From NCBI RefSeq assembly GCF_032999765.1, contig NZ_CP136051.1:3944417-4008416 (forward strand): 64,000 bases of DNA, written 5' to 3'. Under the pieces are notes generated by a model. It ran no database searches. It was not told where the DNA came from and saw only the letters and a program-made list of their open reading frames with translations. Source of the DNA: Imperialibacter roseus. GTDB taxonomy: Bacteria; Bacteroidota; Bacteroidia; Cytophagales; Cyclobacteriaceae. The translations under genes and the position numbers were made by a program. This document shows positions 15,969-24,055 of the stretch, piece by piece; positions within the stretch are counted from its first letter, which is position 1, and the number at the start of each line of letters is the position of its first letter.

Positions 15969-16595
15969 ATGTCTCAGTTCGTCACTATTAACGAGTATAG
16001 CGGTGAACCCAATCTTTGGGATCGGCTGGTTCGGTATGGAGACAAAACAGCGCTTAGATCAATCTACTCCGCCTATGCCCAACTCCTGTTCAACTACGGC
16101 ATGCACGTGACGCAGAACAAAGATTTGGTCAAAGATTGCATTCAAGACCTGTTTTTAGAGCTGCTAAAAAACCACGCAACCCTCGGCAAGACCTCCTCAA
16201 TCAGGTACTATCTGTACAAGGCACTTCGGCGAAAAATTATTTATGAGGAAAAGAAGATTACACGCCAAATGTCGAGCCAGGAGCATTTTTCAGACACAGA
16301 TGGTGCCGAGGTATTCTTCGAATTTTCAGAAACAGTTGAAAAAGTTAATGCATTGAGCCGAAAGAAGCTTCTTCAGTCGGTTCAATCCTTGCCTAAAAGA
16401 CAACAAGAGGTTATCCAATTAATTTTTTTTGAAAACCTAAGCAGAGACGAGGTTGCTGAGATCTTGGAAATTGACGCCAACTACCTGTACACCATTACCT
16501 GGAAAGCCATCAAGGCCCTGCGGAAAGTTTTGGTGCCTAAGCAGGTGATTCTACACCTCATACACATCCTCCTTGGCTTGTCTGCATTGAACTAA
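15969..16595 (+). CDS. ECF sigma factor (FecI-like, Bacteroidota type)
   Basis: The 208-residue protein has sigma region 2 (ALRSIYSAYAQLLFNYGMHV, DCIQDLFLELLKN) and region 4 (SLPKRQQEVIQLIFFENLSR, EVAEILEIDANYLYTITWKA). In Bacteroidota such sigma factors sit before fecR and susC and switch on uptake genes after an extracytoplasmic signal. FecR follows after 141 bp. The C-terminal tail (VILHLIHILLGLSALN) is hydrophobic, which is frequent in this subgroup. Confidence 0.93.
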   Translation: MSQFVTINEYSGEPNLWDRLVRYGDKTALRSIYSAYAQLLFNYGMHVTQNKDLVKDCIQDLFLELLKNHATLGKTSSIRYYLYKALRRKIIYEEKKITRQMSSQEHFSDTDGAEVFFEFSETVEKVNALSRKKLLQSVQSLPKRQQEVIQLIFFENLSRDEVAEILEIDANYLYTITWKAIKALRKVLVPKQVILHLIHILLGLSALN

Positions 16596-16736
16596 CCTAA
16601 TTCTACGCCAAAACATCTTCCTAAAAAACGCTGTTGTCGCCCTCAACCCGATAAATCAGAATTTTTTTCTCAAAAAAGGTAGAGATTCCATTTCTGCCTC
16701 CTTTTAGTATTAAACGTAGTCATAAAGCGAAAATTT

Positions 16737-17789
16737 ATGAACCCTACCTTTAATACCGTAGAAGACCTAATCGTAGACAATTCCTTCAGAAAGTGGGTGC
16801 TTCAAAACGACCCCAAAGCAAAAGCGCAATGGAAGCAGTACCTTTCTGCGAACCCCGAAAAGAAAGAGCTGGTTGAAGAAGCCAAACAATTCCTCAAAAA
16901 GCTTCCAAGGGTAAACTATCAATTGCCCACCTCCGACTTAGAAATCATTTGGGCTCAAATTGAAAAAGCCTCCGAGTCTGAAATATATAATCAGGAGCAG
17001 ACAATGGCGTCAACACCCACGGGTGCCCGGGTGCGGTCAATTTCCTCCAAATGGTACTACATGGCCGCCTCTATTGTCTTAATTCTAATTGCGTTCGGAA
17101 TCAGCCAACGCTACAGCAGCCTGCTAGGAGACACAACTGTGTCTTTCCACACAAAATATGGCGAAAACCAAACGATTGAACTGCCCGATGGATCGGTGGT
17201 GACTCTGAATGCCAACTCGAGCCTGACCTATAACAGCGAACACTTCGATGACGACCGCAGAACGGTAAAATTGGACGGCGAAGCCTTTTTCAAAATAAGC
17301 AAGCGTGCCTTGCCAGGCGGCGGCAAAATTAAGTTCATCGTTGAAACAGCCGACCTGGAGGTAGAAGTTCTGGGCACGGAGTTTAATGTGAACACCAGAA
17401 GGGCTAGCACAAAAGTAGTACTTACCGAGGGCCAGGTACAGATCAAGCTCACGAAGACCGACAGTGTAGGGCCAATCACCATGCTGCCCGGCGAAAAAAT
17501 CACATATACCTCAGGTCAGAAATCGCCAACGAAGGAGCAAGCTAAAGTGAATGTTGCCACCGCCTGGAAAGAAAATGAACTCATTTTCGAAGACACCCCC
17601 GTGGGTGAAATTATTCACGTGCTGGAAGACAATTATGGCCTGAGAATAAAACTGAAAAAACCAGGGATTGCTGAGCGGCATTACACAGGGAAATTCAAAA
17701 ATCCTGACCCTGAAGTCATTTTAATGGCACTCTCAGGTCTGTTTGACCTGAAACTTGAGCGCCGCAACGGAACTGTTACTCTAAACTAA
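16737..17789 (+). CDS. FecR-type anti-sigma factor
   Basis: The 350-residue protein has a cytosolic N-terminal domain (about 1-95) that would bind the sigma factor, one membrane helix (about 103-124, YYMAASIVLILIAFGIS), a periplasmic FecR domain (VSFHTKYGENQTIELPDGS, VTLNANSSLTYN, LDGEAFFKI) and a C-terminal DUF4974/STN-like domain (NELIFEDTPVGEIIHVLEDN). It transmits the occupancy of the TonB-dependent receptor encoded next to the sigma factor. Order sigma-fecR-susC-susD is the classic cell-surface signalling unit. Confidence 0.95.
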   Translation: MNPTFNTVEDLIVDNSFRKWVLQNDPKAKAQWKQYLSANPEKKELVEEAKQFLKKLPRVNYQLPTSDLEIIWAQIEKASESEIYNQEQTMASTPTGARVRSISSKWYYMAASIVLILIAFGISQRYSSLLGDTTVSFHTKYGENQTIELPDGSVVTLNANSSLTYNSEHFDDDRRTVKLDGEAFFKISKRALPGGGKIKFIVETADLEVEVLGTEFNVNTRRASTKVVLTEGQVQIKLTKTDSVGPITMLPGEKITYTSGQKSPTKEQAKVNVATAWKENELIFEDTPVGEIIHVLEDNYGLRIKLKKPGIAERHYTGKFKNPDPEVILMALSGLFDLKLERRNGTVTLN

Positions 17790-17862
17790 AGCTGCCTATG
17801 GAAAACCAATGTAGAACAATTAAAGATCGAACCAGTACCAAGGAAATTAAACTGCAAAACTT

Positions 17863-20800
17863 ATGAAAATCTCTACAAAAAAATTTTTGTACTCGGTAGG
17901 ATTTACCTTTCTACTCCTACTCTACCACAGTGGAATTGGGCAACCTGTCGATGACCTTTTGTTGTCAGCAGACGCTAGCTTATCCAACACCTATACTATA
18001 GAAGAAGCGCTCGAACACCTGGAAAAGAAACACCAGGTATCGTTTCACTATGAAACACAAATGGTCAGGAACGCAAAAGTTTCTGGCGATCTGTCTGATT
18101 TCGATCGGGAAGACCTGCAAGATGCACTGAGCATTTTGCTGGAACCCTTAAAGCTCAACTTTCGCAAACTGGATGATAACTATTACCTGATTGTGAAAGA
18201 CAATACCCCAAAGAAAATTGAAGGCCAAAAGACAGCGGGCTTTACCACCTCTCTTGACAGGGGGCCACTTTACGCTTCAATTGCCAAGATCAATTCGTAC
18301 CAGCTACCAAAAATCCCCGTTTTAAGAGAGCAGACCATATCCGGTAAAGTAACAGATGAGAAGACTGGAGAAGGGCTACCAGGCGTAACAGTACTAGCCA
18401 AGGGAACCACAACTGGCACAACAACTGACATGGATGGTCAGTATCGCCTTACTGTTGGCGATGAAGTCACCACTCTTGTATTTTCATCGATTGGTTTTGT
18501 TACCGTAGAAGTTCCTATCGCTGGCAGGTCCACTATCAATTTTGCGATGAAAGAAGACGTGACCAGCCTGGACGAAATTGTAGTTATTGGTTACGGTACG
18601 CAAAAAAGGTCGGATTTAACTGGCTCTGTTGGTTCTGTGAACACGGATCAGCTTCAGCAGCGCCCCGCACCTTCTTTAAACCAGGCCATCGCAGGCAGAA
18701 TACCCGGCGTGCAGGTAAATATCAACTCAGGTCGCCCTGGTGGAAAATCGAATGTAAGAGTTCGTGGCTTCAGCTCTATCAACTCTTCCAATAACCCACT
18801 GTATGTAGTGGACGGAGTGCAGTTGCCAGTGGGCAATCAAACACAACGGAGCTCCGCCATTGACTATATTAACCCCAGCGATATCGTTTCTGTTGAAGTG
18901 TTAAAAGACGCTTCCTCAACAGCTATTTACGGCGCCAGAGGTGCCAATGGCGTTATCCTTATCACGACAAAAAAGGGCAAGTCAGGAGAAGGCAAAATCA
19001 CCTATGATGGAATCTTCAGTGTAAACACCTATGGCCCTAACAAGCCAGAGGTGCTGAACGCAAAGGAATACCTGGAAGTGGAAGACCTTGCCTGGCGCAA
19101 CATGGAAAAATTTGACCCAGACGGTTGGGCTGCTGGCAAATGGGCGTATCTAAATCCTGCGCTAAAAAGGACGGATCCGAGGCTTTTCGATGCCAATGGC
19201 AATCCCTACTACGACACTAACTGGATAGAAGAAACAACGCAGAACAAACTATCCCAAAATCATCAGTTAAACTTCAGCGGTGGTGATGATAAAACGACCT
19301 ACTCATTCTCTTTGGGTTACAGAGATGATGAAGGCTTGTACAGAACGTCGTTTATGACCAGGTACTCAGGCAGACTGAATATCGAAACCAAAGTCAAAAA
19401 ATGGCTTACAGTGGGCGCTAACCTCAGCTATAACTACCAAAAAGAAAACAATGTCGACTATAGCGATCAGGTGCCACGCCGAATGGTGGAAGATTTCCCA
19501 TTCCTTCCTGTGTACTATCCCGACGGCACCTACGCCGACAACAGAGACTACCCTTTTGCCGAAGGAACTATGAGCTCAGTTCACAACCTACTGGAGCGTG
19601 AATACCTGATCAGTACACAGACCATGCTGGGTAGTGCTTTCACCAACATCACACTGGCAGAAGGCCTGGTTCTTCGCACTGTGCTTGCTTCCAACATTGT
19701 AACCCGAGGAACACAACGCTATGAAGGTCGCACTATCCAGATCGGCTCCCAGGGACGTGCCTGGCTTGCCGAGGAAGAAGAAGACTTTTGGTCATTTGAA
19801 AACTATTTGACCTACACTAAGAACTTCGCTGAAATTCATTCCTTCACAGGCATGCTTGGTCTGTCATGGCAGGAGTCGAATTATTTTGGTCAGTCTTCAG
19901 AAATCAGAAATTTCTCAACAGACTACTTCAAGTACAACAACCTGGGAGCTGGTAGCCAGAATTTGGGTGTGGGATCAGGTGCCAACAGAGAAGCGCTCAA
20001 CTCGTATTTCGGTCGTTTCAACTACAGCCTGATGAACAGGTACCTCATCACATTTACCGGCAGAGCCGATGGTTCATCTAAGTTTGGCGACAACAATAAG
20101 TACGCTTTCTTCCCATCAACAGCGTTGGCGTGGAGAATAAGTGAAGAGGGTTTTATGCAGAGTGTCCCTGCTGTCTCCAATTTGAAGCTTCGTACAAGCT
20201 ACGGTCTGACTGGTAACTCAGAAATACCACCTTATTCTTCTTTATCATTATTGGGTTCTGGCTACGCAGCCATTTTGAACGACAGCAGAGTGGGTGGCAC
20301 AGGCATCAATCGCCTGGCAAACCCTGACTTAAGATGGGAAAAAACGGCACAAGCAGACGTTGGCATTGAATTGGGCCTTTTCAAAGGGAGAATAGGCATT
20401 GAAGCTGACTATTATTACAGGAAGACCACAGACATGCTGCTTGATGCACCGGTTCCGCAGACCAGTGGTTATGCAACCATCCGCAGAAACGTTGGATCGA
20501 TGCAAAACAAAGGGCTTGAACTTGCATTGAACACTGTAAACATTGAATTCAACAGGTTCTCGTGGAATACCTCATTCAATATTTCGTTCAACCAGAACAA
20601 AGTATTGGAACTGGCTACCCGCTCAGACATCTTTGGAGTGGGTGGTCCTGGCATCACCAACCAAACAAGCATTATTCGTGAAGGCGAACCTGCTGGTGCT
20701 TTCTGGGGCCTTAACCGCCTGGGCGTGTGGGGAACCGACGAAGCTGCTGAAGCTGCTGAATTTACCAGCTATAGAAATGGTCTGACTATGCTGCCAGGCG

Positions 20801-21390
20801 ACATCAAGTATGAAGACGTGAACGGTGATAAAGCCATCACAGATGCTGATAGAATGATCATAGGCAATGGTAGCCCTAAAGGATGGGGTTCGTTCATTAA
20901 CAATGTACGGTTCGGTAATTTCGACCTGACATTGGATTTACAGTTCATGTATGGCAACGATATCATGGACATGAACCTTCACTCAAGCGAAGACCGCCAG
21001 TCGCTGGCCAACAGCTACCGGACTGTACTGAACGCATGGACTCCTGAAAATCAGAACACCATGATTGCGCAGGTAAGAGACACCCGTGCAGGCTATGTAA
21101 CCAACGTGGATACACATTGGGTGCAGGACGGCTCATTCATCAGGGGTCGAAACTTATTGCTGGGCTATTCCTTGCCAACAACAGCAGTTGAAAGAATCAA
21201 GCTTAGCAATGTCAGGATTTATGCTTCTACTCAAAACTTTTTCCTGATAGTAAGCGACGAAGTAATTGGTGATCCTGAGATTACCCCAATTCGTGGTAAT
21301 GACAGTAACAATGTATTCTCGCAAGGGATGAAATGGCACGAGTACCCTAAGCCAACAGTATGGACAATGGGTATTCAGATAGGACTTTAG
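17863..21390 (+). CDS. SusC/RagA-family TonB-linked outer membrane protein with STN domain
   Basis: The 1175-residue protein has a signal peptide, a secretin/TonB N-terminal (STN) signalling domain (about 45-110, EEALEHLEKKHQVSFHYE), and a linker. A carboxypeptidase-regulatory-like domain (about 157-235, ISGKVTDEKTGEGLPGVTV), a TonB-box and plug region (LDEIVVIGYGTQKRSDLTGS, PLYVVDGVQ, EVLKDASSTAIYGARGANGV) and a beta-barrel follow. It imports oligosaccharides or peptides bound by SusD, using TonB energy. The STN domain fits direct signalling to FecR. No glycoside hydrolase or sulfatase is encoded nearby, so the substrate is open. Confidence 0.96.
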   Translation: MKISTKKFLYSVGFTFLLLLYHSGIGQPVDDLLLSADASLSNTYTIEEALEHLEKKHQVSFHYETQMVRNAKVSGDLSDFDREDLQDALSILLEPLKLNFRKLDDNYYLIVKDNTPKKIEGQKTAGFTTSLDRGPLYASIAKINSYQLPKIPVLREQTISGKVTDEKTGEGLPGVTVLAKGTTTGTTTDMDGQYRLTVGDEVTTLVFSSIGFVTVEVPIAGRSTINFAMKEDVTSLDEIVVIGYGTQKRSDLTGSVGSVNTDQLQQRPAPSLNQAIAGRIPGVQVNINSGRPGGKSNVRVRGFSSINSSNNPLYVVDGVQLPVGNQTQRSSAIDYINPSDIVSVEVLKDASSTAIYGARGANGVILITTKKGKSGEGKITYDGIFSVNTYGPNKPEVLNAKEYLEVEDLAWRNMEKFDPDGWAAGKWAYLNPALKRTDPRLFDANGNPYYDTNWIEETTQNKLSQNHQLNFSGGDDKTTYSFSLGYRDDEGLYRTSFMTRYSGRLNIETKVKKWLTVGANLSYNYQKENNVDYSDQVPRRMVEDFPFLPVYYPDGTYADNRDYPFAEGTMSSVHNLLEREYLISTQTMLGSAFTNITLAEGLVLRTVLASNIVTRGTQRYEGRTIQIGSQGRAWLAEEEEDFWSFENYLTYTKNFAEIHSFTGMLGLSWQESNYFGQSSEIRNFSTDYFKYNNLGAGSQNLGVGSGANREALNSYFGRFNYSLMNRYLITFTGRADGSSKFGDNNKYAFFPSTALAWRISEEGFMQSVPAVSNLKLRTSYGLTGNSEIPPYSSLSLLGSGYAAILNDSRVGGTGINRLANPDLRWEKTAQADVGIELGLFKGRIGIEADYYYRKTTDMLLDAPVPQTSGYATIRRNVGSMQNKGLELALNTVNIEFNRFSWNTSFNISFNQNKVLELATRSDIFGVGGPGITNQTSIIREGEPAGAFWGLNRLGVWGTDEAAEAAEFTSYRNGLTMLPGDIKYEDVNGDKAITDADRMIIGNGSPKGWGSFINNVRFGNFDLTLDLQFMYGNDIMDMNLHSSEDRQSLANSYRTVLNAWTPENQNTMIAQVRDTRAGYVTNVDTHWVQDGSFIRGRNLLLGYSLPTTAVERIKLSNVRIYASTQNFFLIVSDEVIGDPEITPIRGNDSNNVFSQGMKWHEYPKPTVWTMGIQIGL

Positions 21391-21428
21391 TCAGTGTCAG
21401 TTTTTCCAACCATAAAAAGACAAACATC

Positions 21429-22973
21429 ATGAAGAAATATTCGATAAAAAACATAGGCAAAATCGTTTTGAGTGGCACATTGCTACTCTGGACAGGATGT
21501 TCAGGTTTTTTGGACGAAGAAGACCCATCTAATCTTACTCCTTCAAACTACTATACAATACCTGACCATGCGGAGGCAGCCGTCGCAGCCGTATACGATA
21601 ACACCAGGTTCTATGGTGACGGTGCCGGTATCTTCTCTTCCAACTGGCAACTTTTGGAGGGCCCTACAGGTACGTCTACCACGGAAACTGCTCAAAACTC
21701 AGATTTGAACAACTTGTATTCTCTCACCTGGGACGGCAACACCGGCCACATTCTCAACTGGTGGAGAGGTATCTATCGCCTGGTTGCCCAGGCCAATCTG
21801 GTACTGGACAGGGTTCCAGACATAACGCCGATGGATGAGGCTCAAAAAGCCCGAATTCTCGGACAAGCCAGGTTTTTGCGAGCATGGGCCTATTTCTACG
21901 CTGTGAGGCTGTGGGGAGATGTTCCGTTGATCCTGGAACCACAAACGGCCTCCTCAGAGAACTTCTACCCGTCTCGTGCCACTCAACAGGAAGTATACGA
22001 TCAGATTGTTGCAGATTTAATAGCTGCTGAATCGGCAGGACTTCCATGGACTGATGTGACCGGACGTGTTTCAACGTCCGCTGTCAAGGCCATGCTCGCA
22101 AAAGTGTACCTTACCATGGCTGGCAAACCGCTTGATAAAGGAACGTCTCACTACCAGTTAGCCGCTACCAAAGCCAAAGAGATTATCGATAATGCTGGTG
22201 AAATAGCACTTTTTGATACCTACGCTGAAGTCCATGACGAAAGCCTTGGAAACAGGAAAGAGCACATCTTCAGTTTACAGTACAATAACCTGGTGGCAGA
22301 CAACCCAATGGGTAATATGTTCCCGAACTTTAAGCCTGTGAGCTATCGTGGCCCTTCCGGAACGGGTAGTACAGTTCCCACCTTGTCGTTCTACAACTCC
22401 TATGAAGACGGAGACATCAGAGCGGTGGATCAGGAAGGCTATTTCTATACTACCTACTACACCAATGGTAGTGGAGCACCATTTGACCTCGGCGCACCAT
22501 ATATCTTCAAGCATTTCAATGTTATTGCCAACGGCACAGAAGGGGTTCCTGGAACTGCCAAGGACAATCTCAATGTGCCAATGATTCGTTATGCAGAAGT
22601 GCTTCTGATTTATGCAGAGGCACAAAATGAAGTGGCCGGCCCCTCGCAAGCTACTTACGATGCGCTTAAGGCTATAAGAGACAGAGCGGGGCTGATAACT
22701 CCTGCTTTAGGAACGTTCAGTCAGGCTACCTTCAGAGAGGCTGTTTGGAAAGAGCGCTGGTTTGAATTCTGCTATGAAGGCATCACCTGGTTTGATATGA
22801 TCAGGCTGCGAAAAGTGTTCAATGAAACCAACGGTGGGTTTGATGATTTTGTCGGGCACGTCAACCTAAACTCCGATCAGGCACTTCAGGCTAAGCATCT
22901 ATTGTTTCCAATTCCAATACAGGAAATAGTGAACAACCCGAATCTCGCACCTCAAAATACAGGGTATAATTAA
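21429..22973 (+). CDS. SusD/RagB-family nutrient-binding outer membrane lipoprotein
   Basis: The 514-residue protein starts at the ATG at 21429 (MKKYSIKNIGKIVLSG), since the frame upstream only repeats the tail of susC. The lipobox is LLLWTGCSGFLDEEDPS. SusD hallmarks are DEEDPSNLTPSNYYTIPDHA, NWWRGIYRLVAQANLVLDRV (SusD-like TPR helices), ARFLRAWAYFYAVRLWGDVPL, and the C-terminal KERWFEFCYEGITWFDMIRL and LFPIPIQEI. It forms the lid of the SusC transporter on the cell surface. It is the last gene of the operon, before a strong terminator. Confidence 0.96.
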   Translation: MKKYSIKNIGKIVLSGTLLLWTGCSGFLDEEDPSNLTPSNYYTIPDHAEAAVAAVYDNTRFYGDGAGIFSSNWQLLEGPTGTSTTETAQNSDLNNLYSLTWDGNTGHILNWWRGIYRLVAQANLVLDRVPDITPMDEAQKARILGQARFLRAWAYFYAVRLWGDVPLILEPQTASSENFYPSRATQQEVYDQIVADLIAAESAGLPWTDVTGRVSTSAVKAMLAKVYLTMAGKPLDKGTSHYQLAATKAKEIIDNAGEIALFDTYAEVHDESLGNRKEHIFSLQYNNLVADNPMGNMFPNFKPVSYRGPSGTGSTVPTLSFYNSYEDGDIRAVDQEGYFYTTYYTNGSGAPFDLGAPYIFKHFNVIANGTEGVPGTAKDNLNVPMIRYAEVLLIYAEAQNEVAGPSQATYDALKAIRDRAGLITPALGTFSQATFREAVWKERWFEFCYEGITWFDMIRLRKVFNETNGGFDDFVGHVNLNSDQALQAKHLLFPIPIQEIVNNPNLAPQNTGYN

Positions 22974-22992
22974 CTAATCAATTAAACTCTGC

Positions 22993-23039
22993 TCTCCCCG
23001 GTTGCATTCATAGGGTTTTGCAATCGGGGAGTTTTTTTT
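22993..23039 (+). terminator. Rho-independent terminator of the sigma-fecR-susCD locus
   Basis: CTCCCCGGTTGCA pairs with TGCAATCGGGGAG (one G-T pair) around a short loop and is followed by eight T. It begins 20 bp after the susD stop. Confidence 0.88.
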
Positions 23040-23111
23040 CTGGCTCCCACCAAGTAGAAATACTTCCTACAAGCTTGGTCAAGCTTGTATTATAGCCGAC
23101 AGGGCAAAGAA

Positions 23112-23555
23112 TCAGAACCTCCTATCGAAGGAAAACTCCTCGGAACTAAGTAGCCTGATTTTTTTGAAGTCTTGATGGCCGGGATTCAAAATGTAGTTAA
23201 ACTCCTGGGGAATAATAGCCGATGGGACTCTGAGCACAGCAGTGTTACCACTTTTCACCCATTTATCACCCACATTTCTTGTCGACACTTGTTGGGAAAA
23301 TTCCCTCCAGTTGCCGGGTAGGTCATTTAAAACCGCCCTCTCAATAGCAAGATCATCGGGTATCTCAATCGTCATTACCCTAAATCCAGCATCAAGCCCT
23401 TCCCCACTCCTGTGCACCAAATTCTCCAGGCAGGCCAGTGACCTTGATCCGGCAGTATATATGACAAAAGTACCTTTTGAATTCCATCTTGCCACAAACC
23501 CGGAAGCATACATGCTTGTGCTAAACTTAGCCAGCGTAATCCGATAAACCTTCAC
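23112..23555 (-). CDS. RES-domain toxin (NAD+ phosphorylase/ADP-ribosyl type)
   Basis: This 147-residue protein matches the RES family: VYRITLAKFSTSMYASG near the start, GTFVIYTAGSRSLACLENLVH with the conserved Arg-Ser and Glu, and FNYILNPGHQDFKKIRLL at the end. RES toxins (MbcT, ParT and relatives) either degrade NAD+ by phosphorolysis or ADP-ribosylate a host enzyme, stopping growth. The antitoxin gene precedes it with a 4-bp overlap (23552-23555), the standard order for Xre-RES pairs. Confidence 0.88.
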   Translation of the reverse strand: MKVYRITLAKFSTSMYASGFVARWNSKGTFVIYTAGSRSLACLENLVHRSGEGLDAGFRVMTIEIPDDLAIERAVLNDLPGNWREFSQQVSTRNVGDKWVKSGNTAVLRVPSAIIPQEFNYILNPGHQDFKKIRLLSSEEFSFDRRF

Positions 23556-24010
23556 GCTGTATCACCATGCTGAATGCGATCCAGCTCTTCGCTGATGAGA
23601 TCAATACCATCAGAGGTTTTGATAAGGTGTAAAGGAGTACGATTATCAATGCCGAAGGCAGGCTTAATAAGCCAATTGAGGAAAGACGCTCGTGTGCCAA
23701 ATGTATCAGCTCCTTTTCGGTAAAGAGCTACCAGCTTCAGCATTAGTTCACTTTTGGCAGGGCTGAACTTGATATGCTGCGCCTGATATTTATGAATAGT
23801 TTTAGGGTTAAGCTCAACGACCTCAGCCATATAATCGTGGTGACCAAAAAGCCCCACTACATCGTCAAAAATGGTAGCAGGCACCCCTTCAAGTGCTTCA
23901 AAGGCCAAGGTGGCGTGGTTAGAAACTCTTGGCCTAAGTCTCTGATAGATGACCTCAGGCTCTTCCGCCATCATCTTACGACCCAACCCATCCACATTAT
24001 AGTTCTTCAT
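23552..24010 (-). CDS. Xre/MbcA/ParS-type antitoxin
   Basis: The 152-residue protein is the antitoxin of the RES toxin. It has an N-terminal Xre-like helical DNA-binding domain (about 35-95, TIFDDVVGLFGHHDYMAEVV, NPKTIHKYQAQHIKFSP) and a C-terminal DUF2384-type domain that binds the toxin (DTFGTRASFLNWLIKPAFGI, LHLIKTSDGIDLISEELDRI). It would repress its own promoter. It is close to the convergent end of the permease genes, 45 bp from the stop of the first. Confidence 0.87.
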   Translation of the reverse strand: MKNYNVDGLGRKMMAEEPEVIYQRLRPRVSNHATLAFEALEGVPATIFDDVVGLFGHHDYMAEVVELNPKTIHKYQAQHIKFSPAKSELMLKLVALYRKGADTFGTRASFLNWLIKPAFGIDNRTPLHLIKTSDGIDLISEELDRIQHGDTA

Positions 24011-24055
24011 AAAACGAAGATAGGAATTTTTTCCTGAAATAAAAGAATATTTTCT

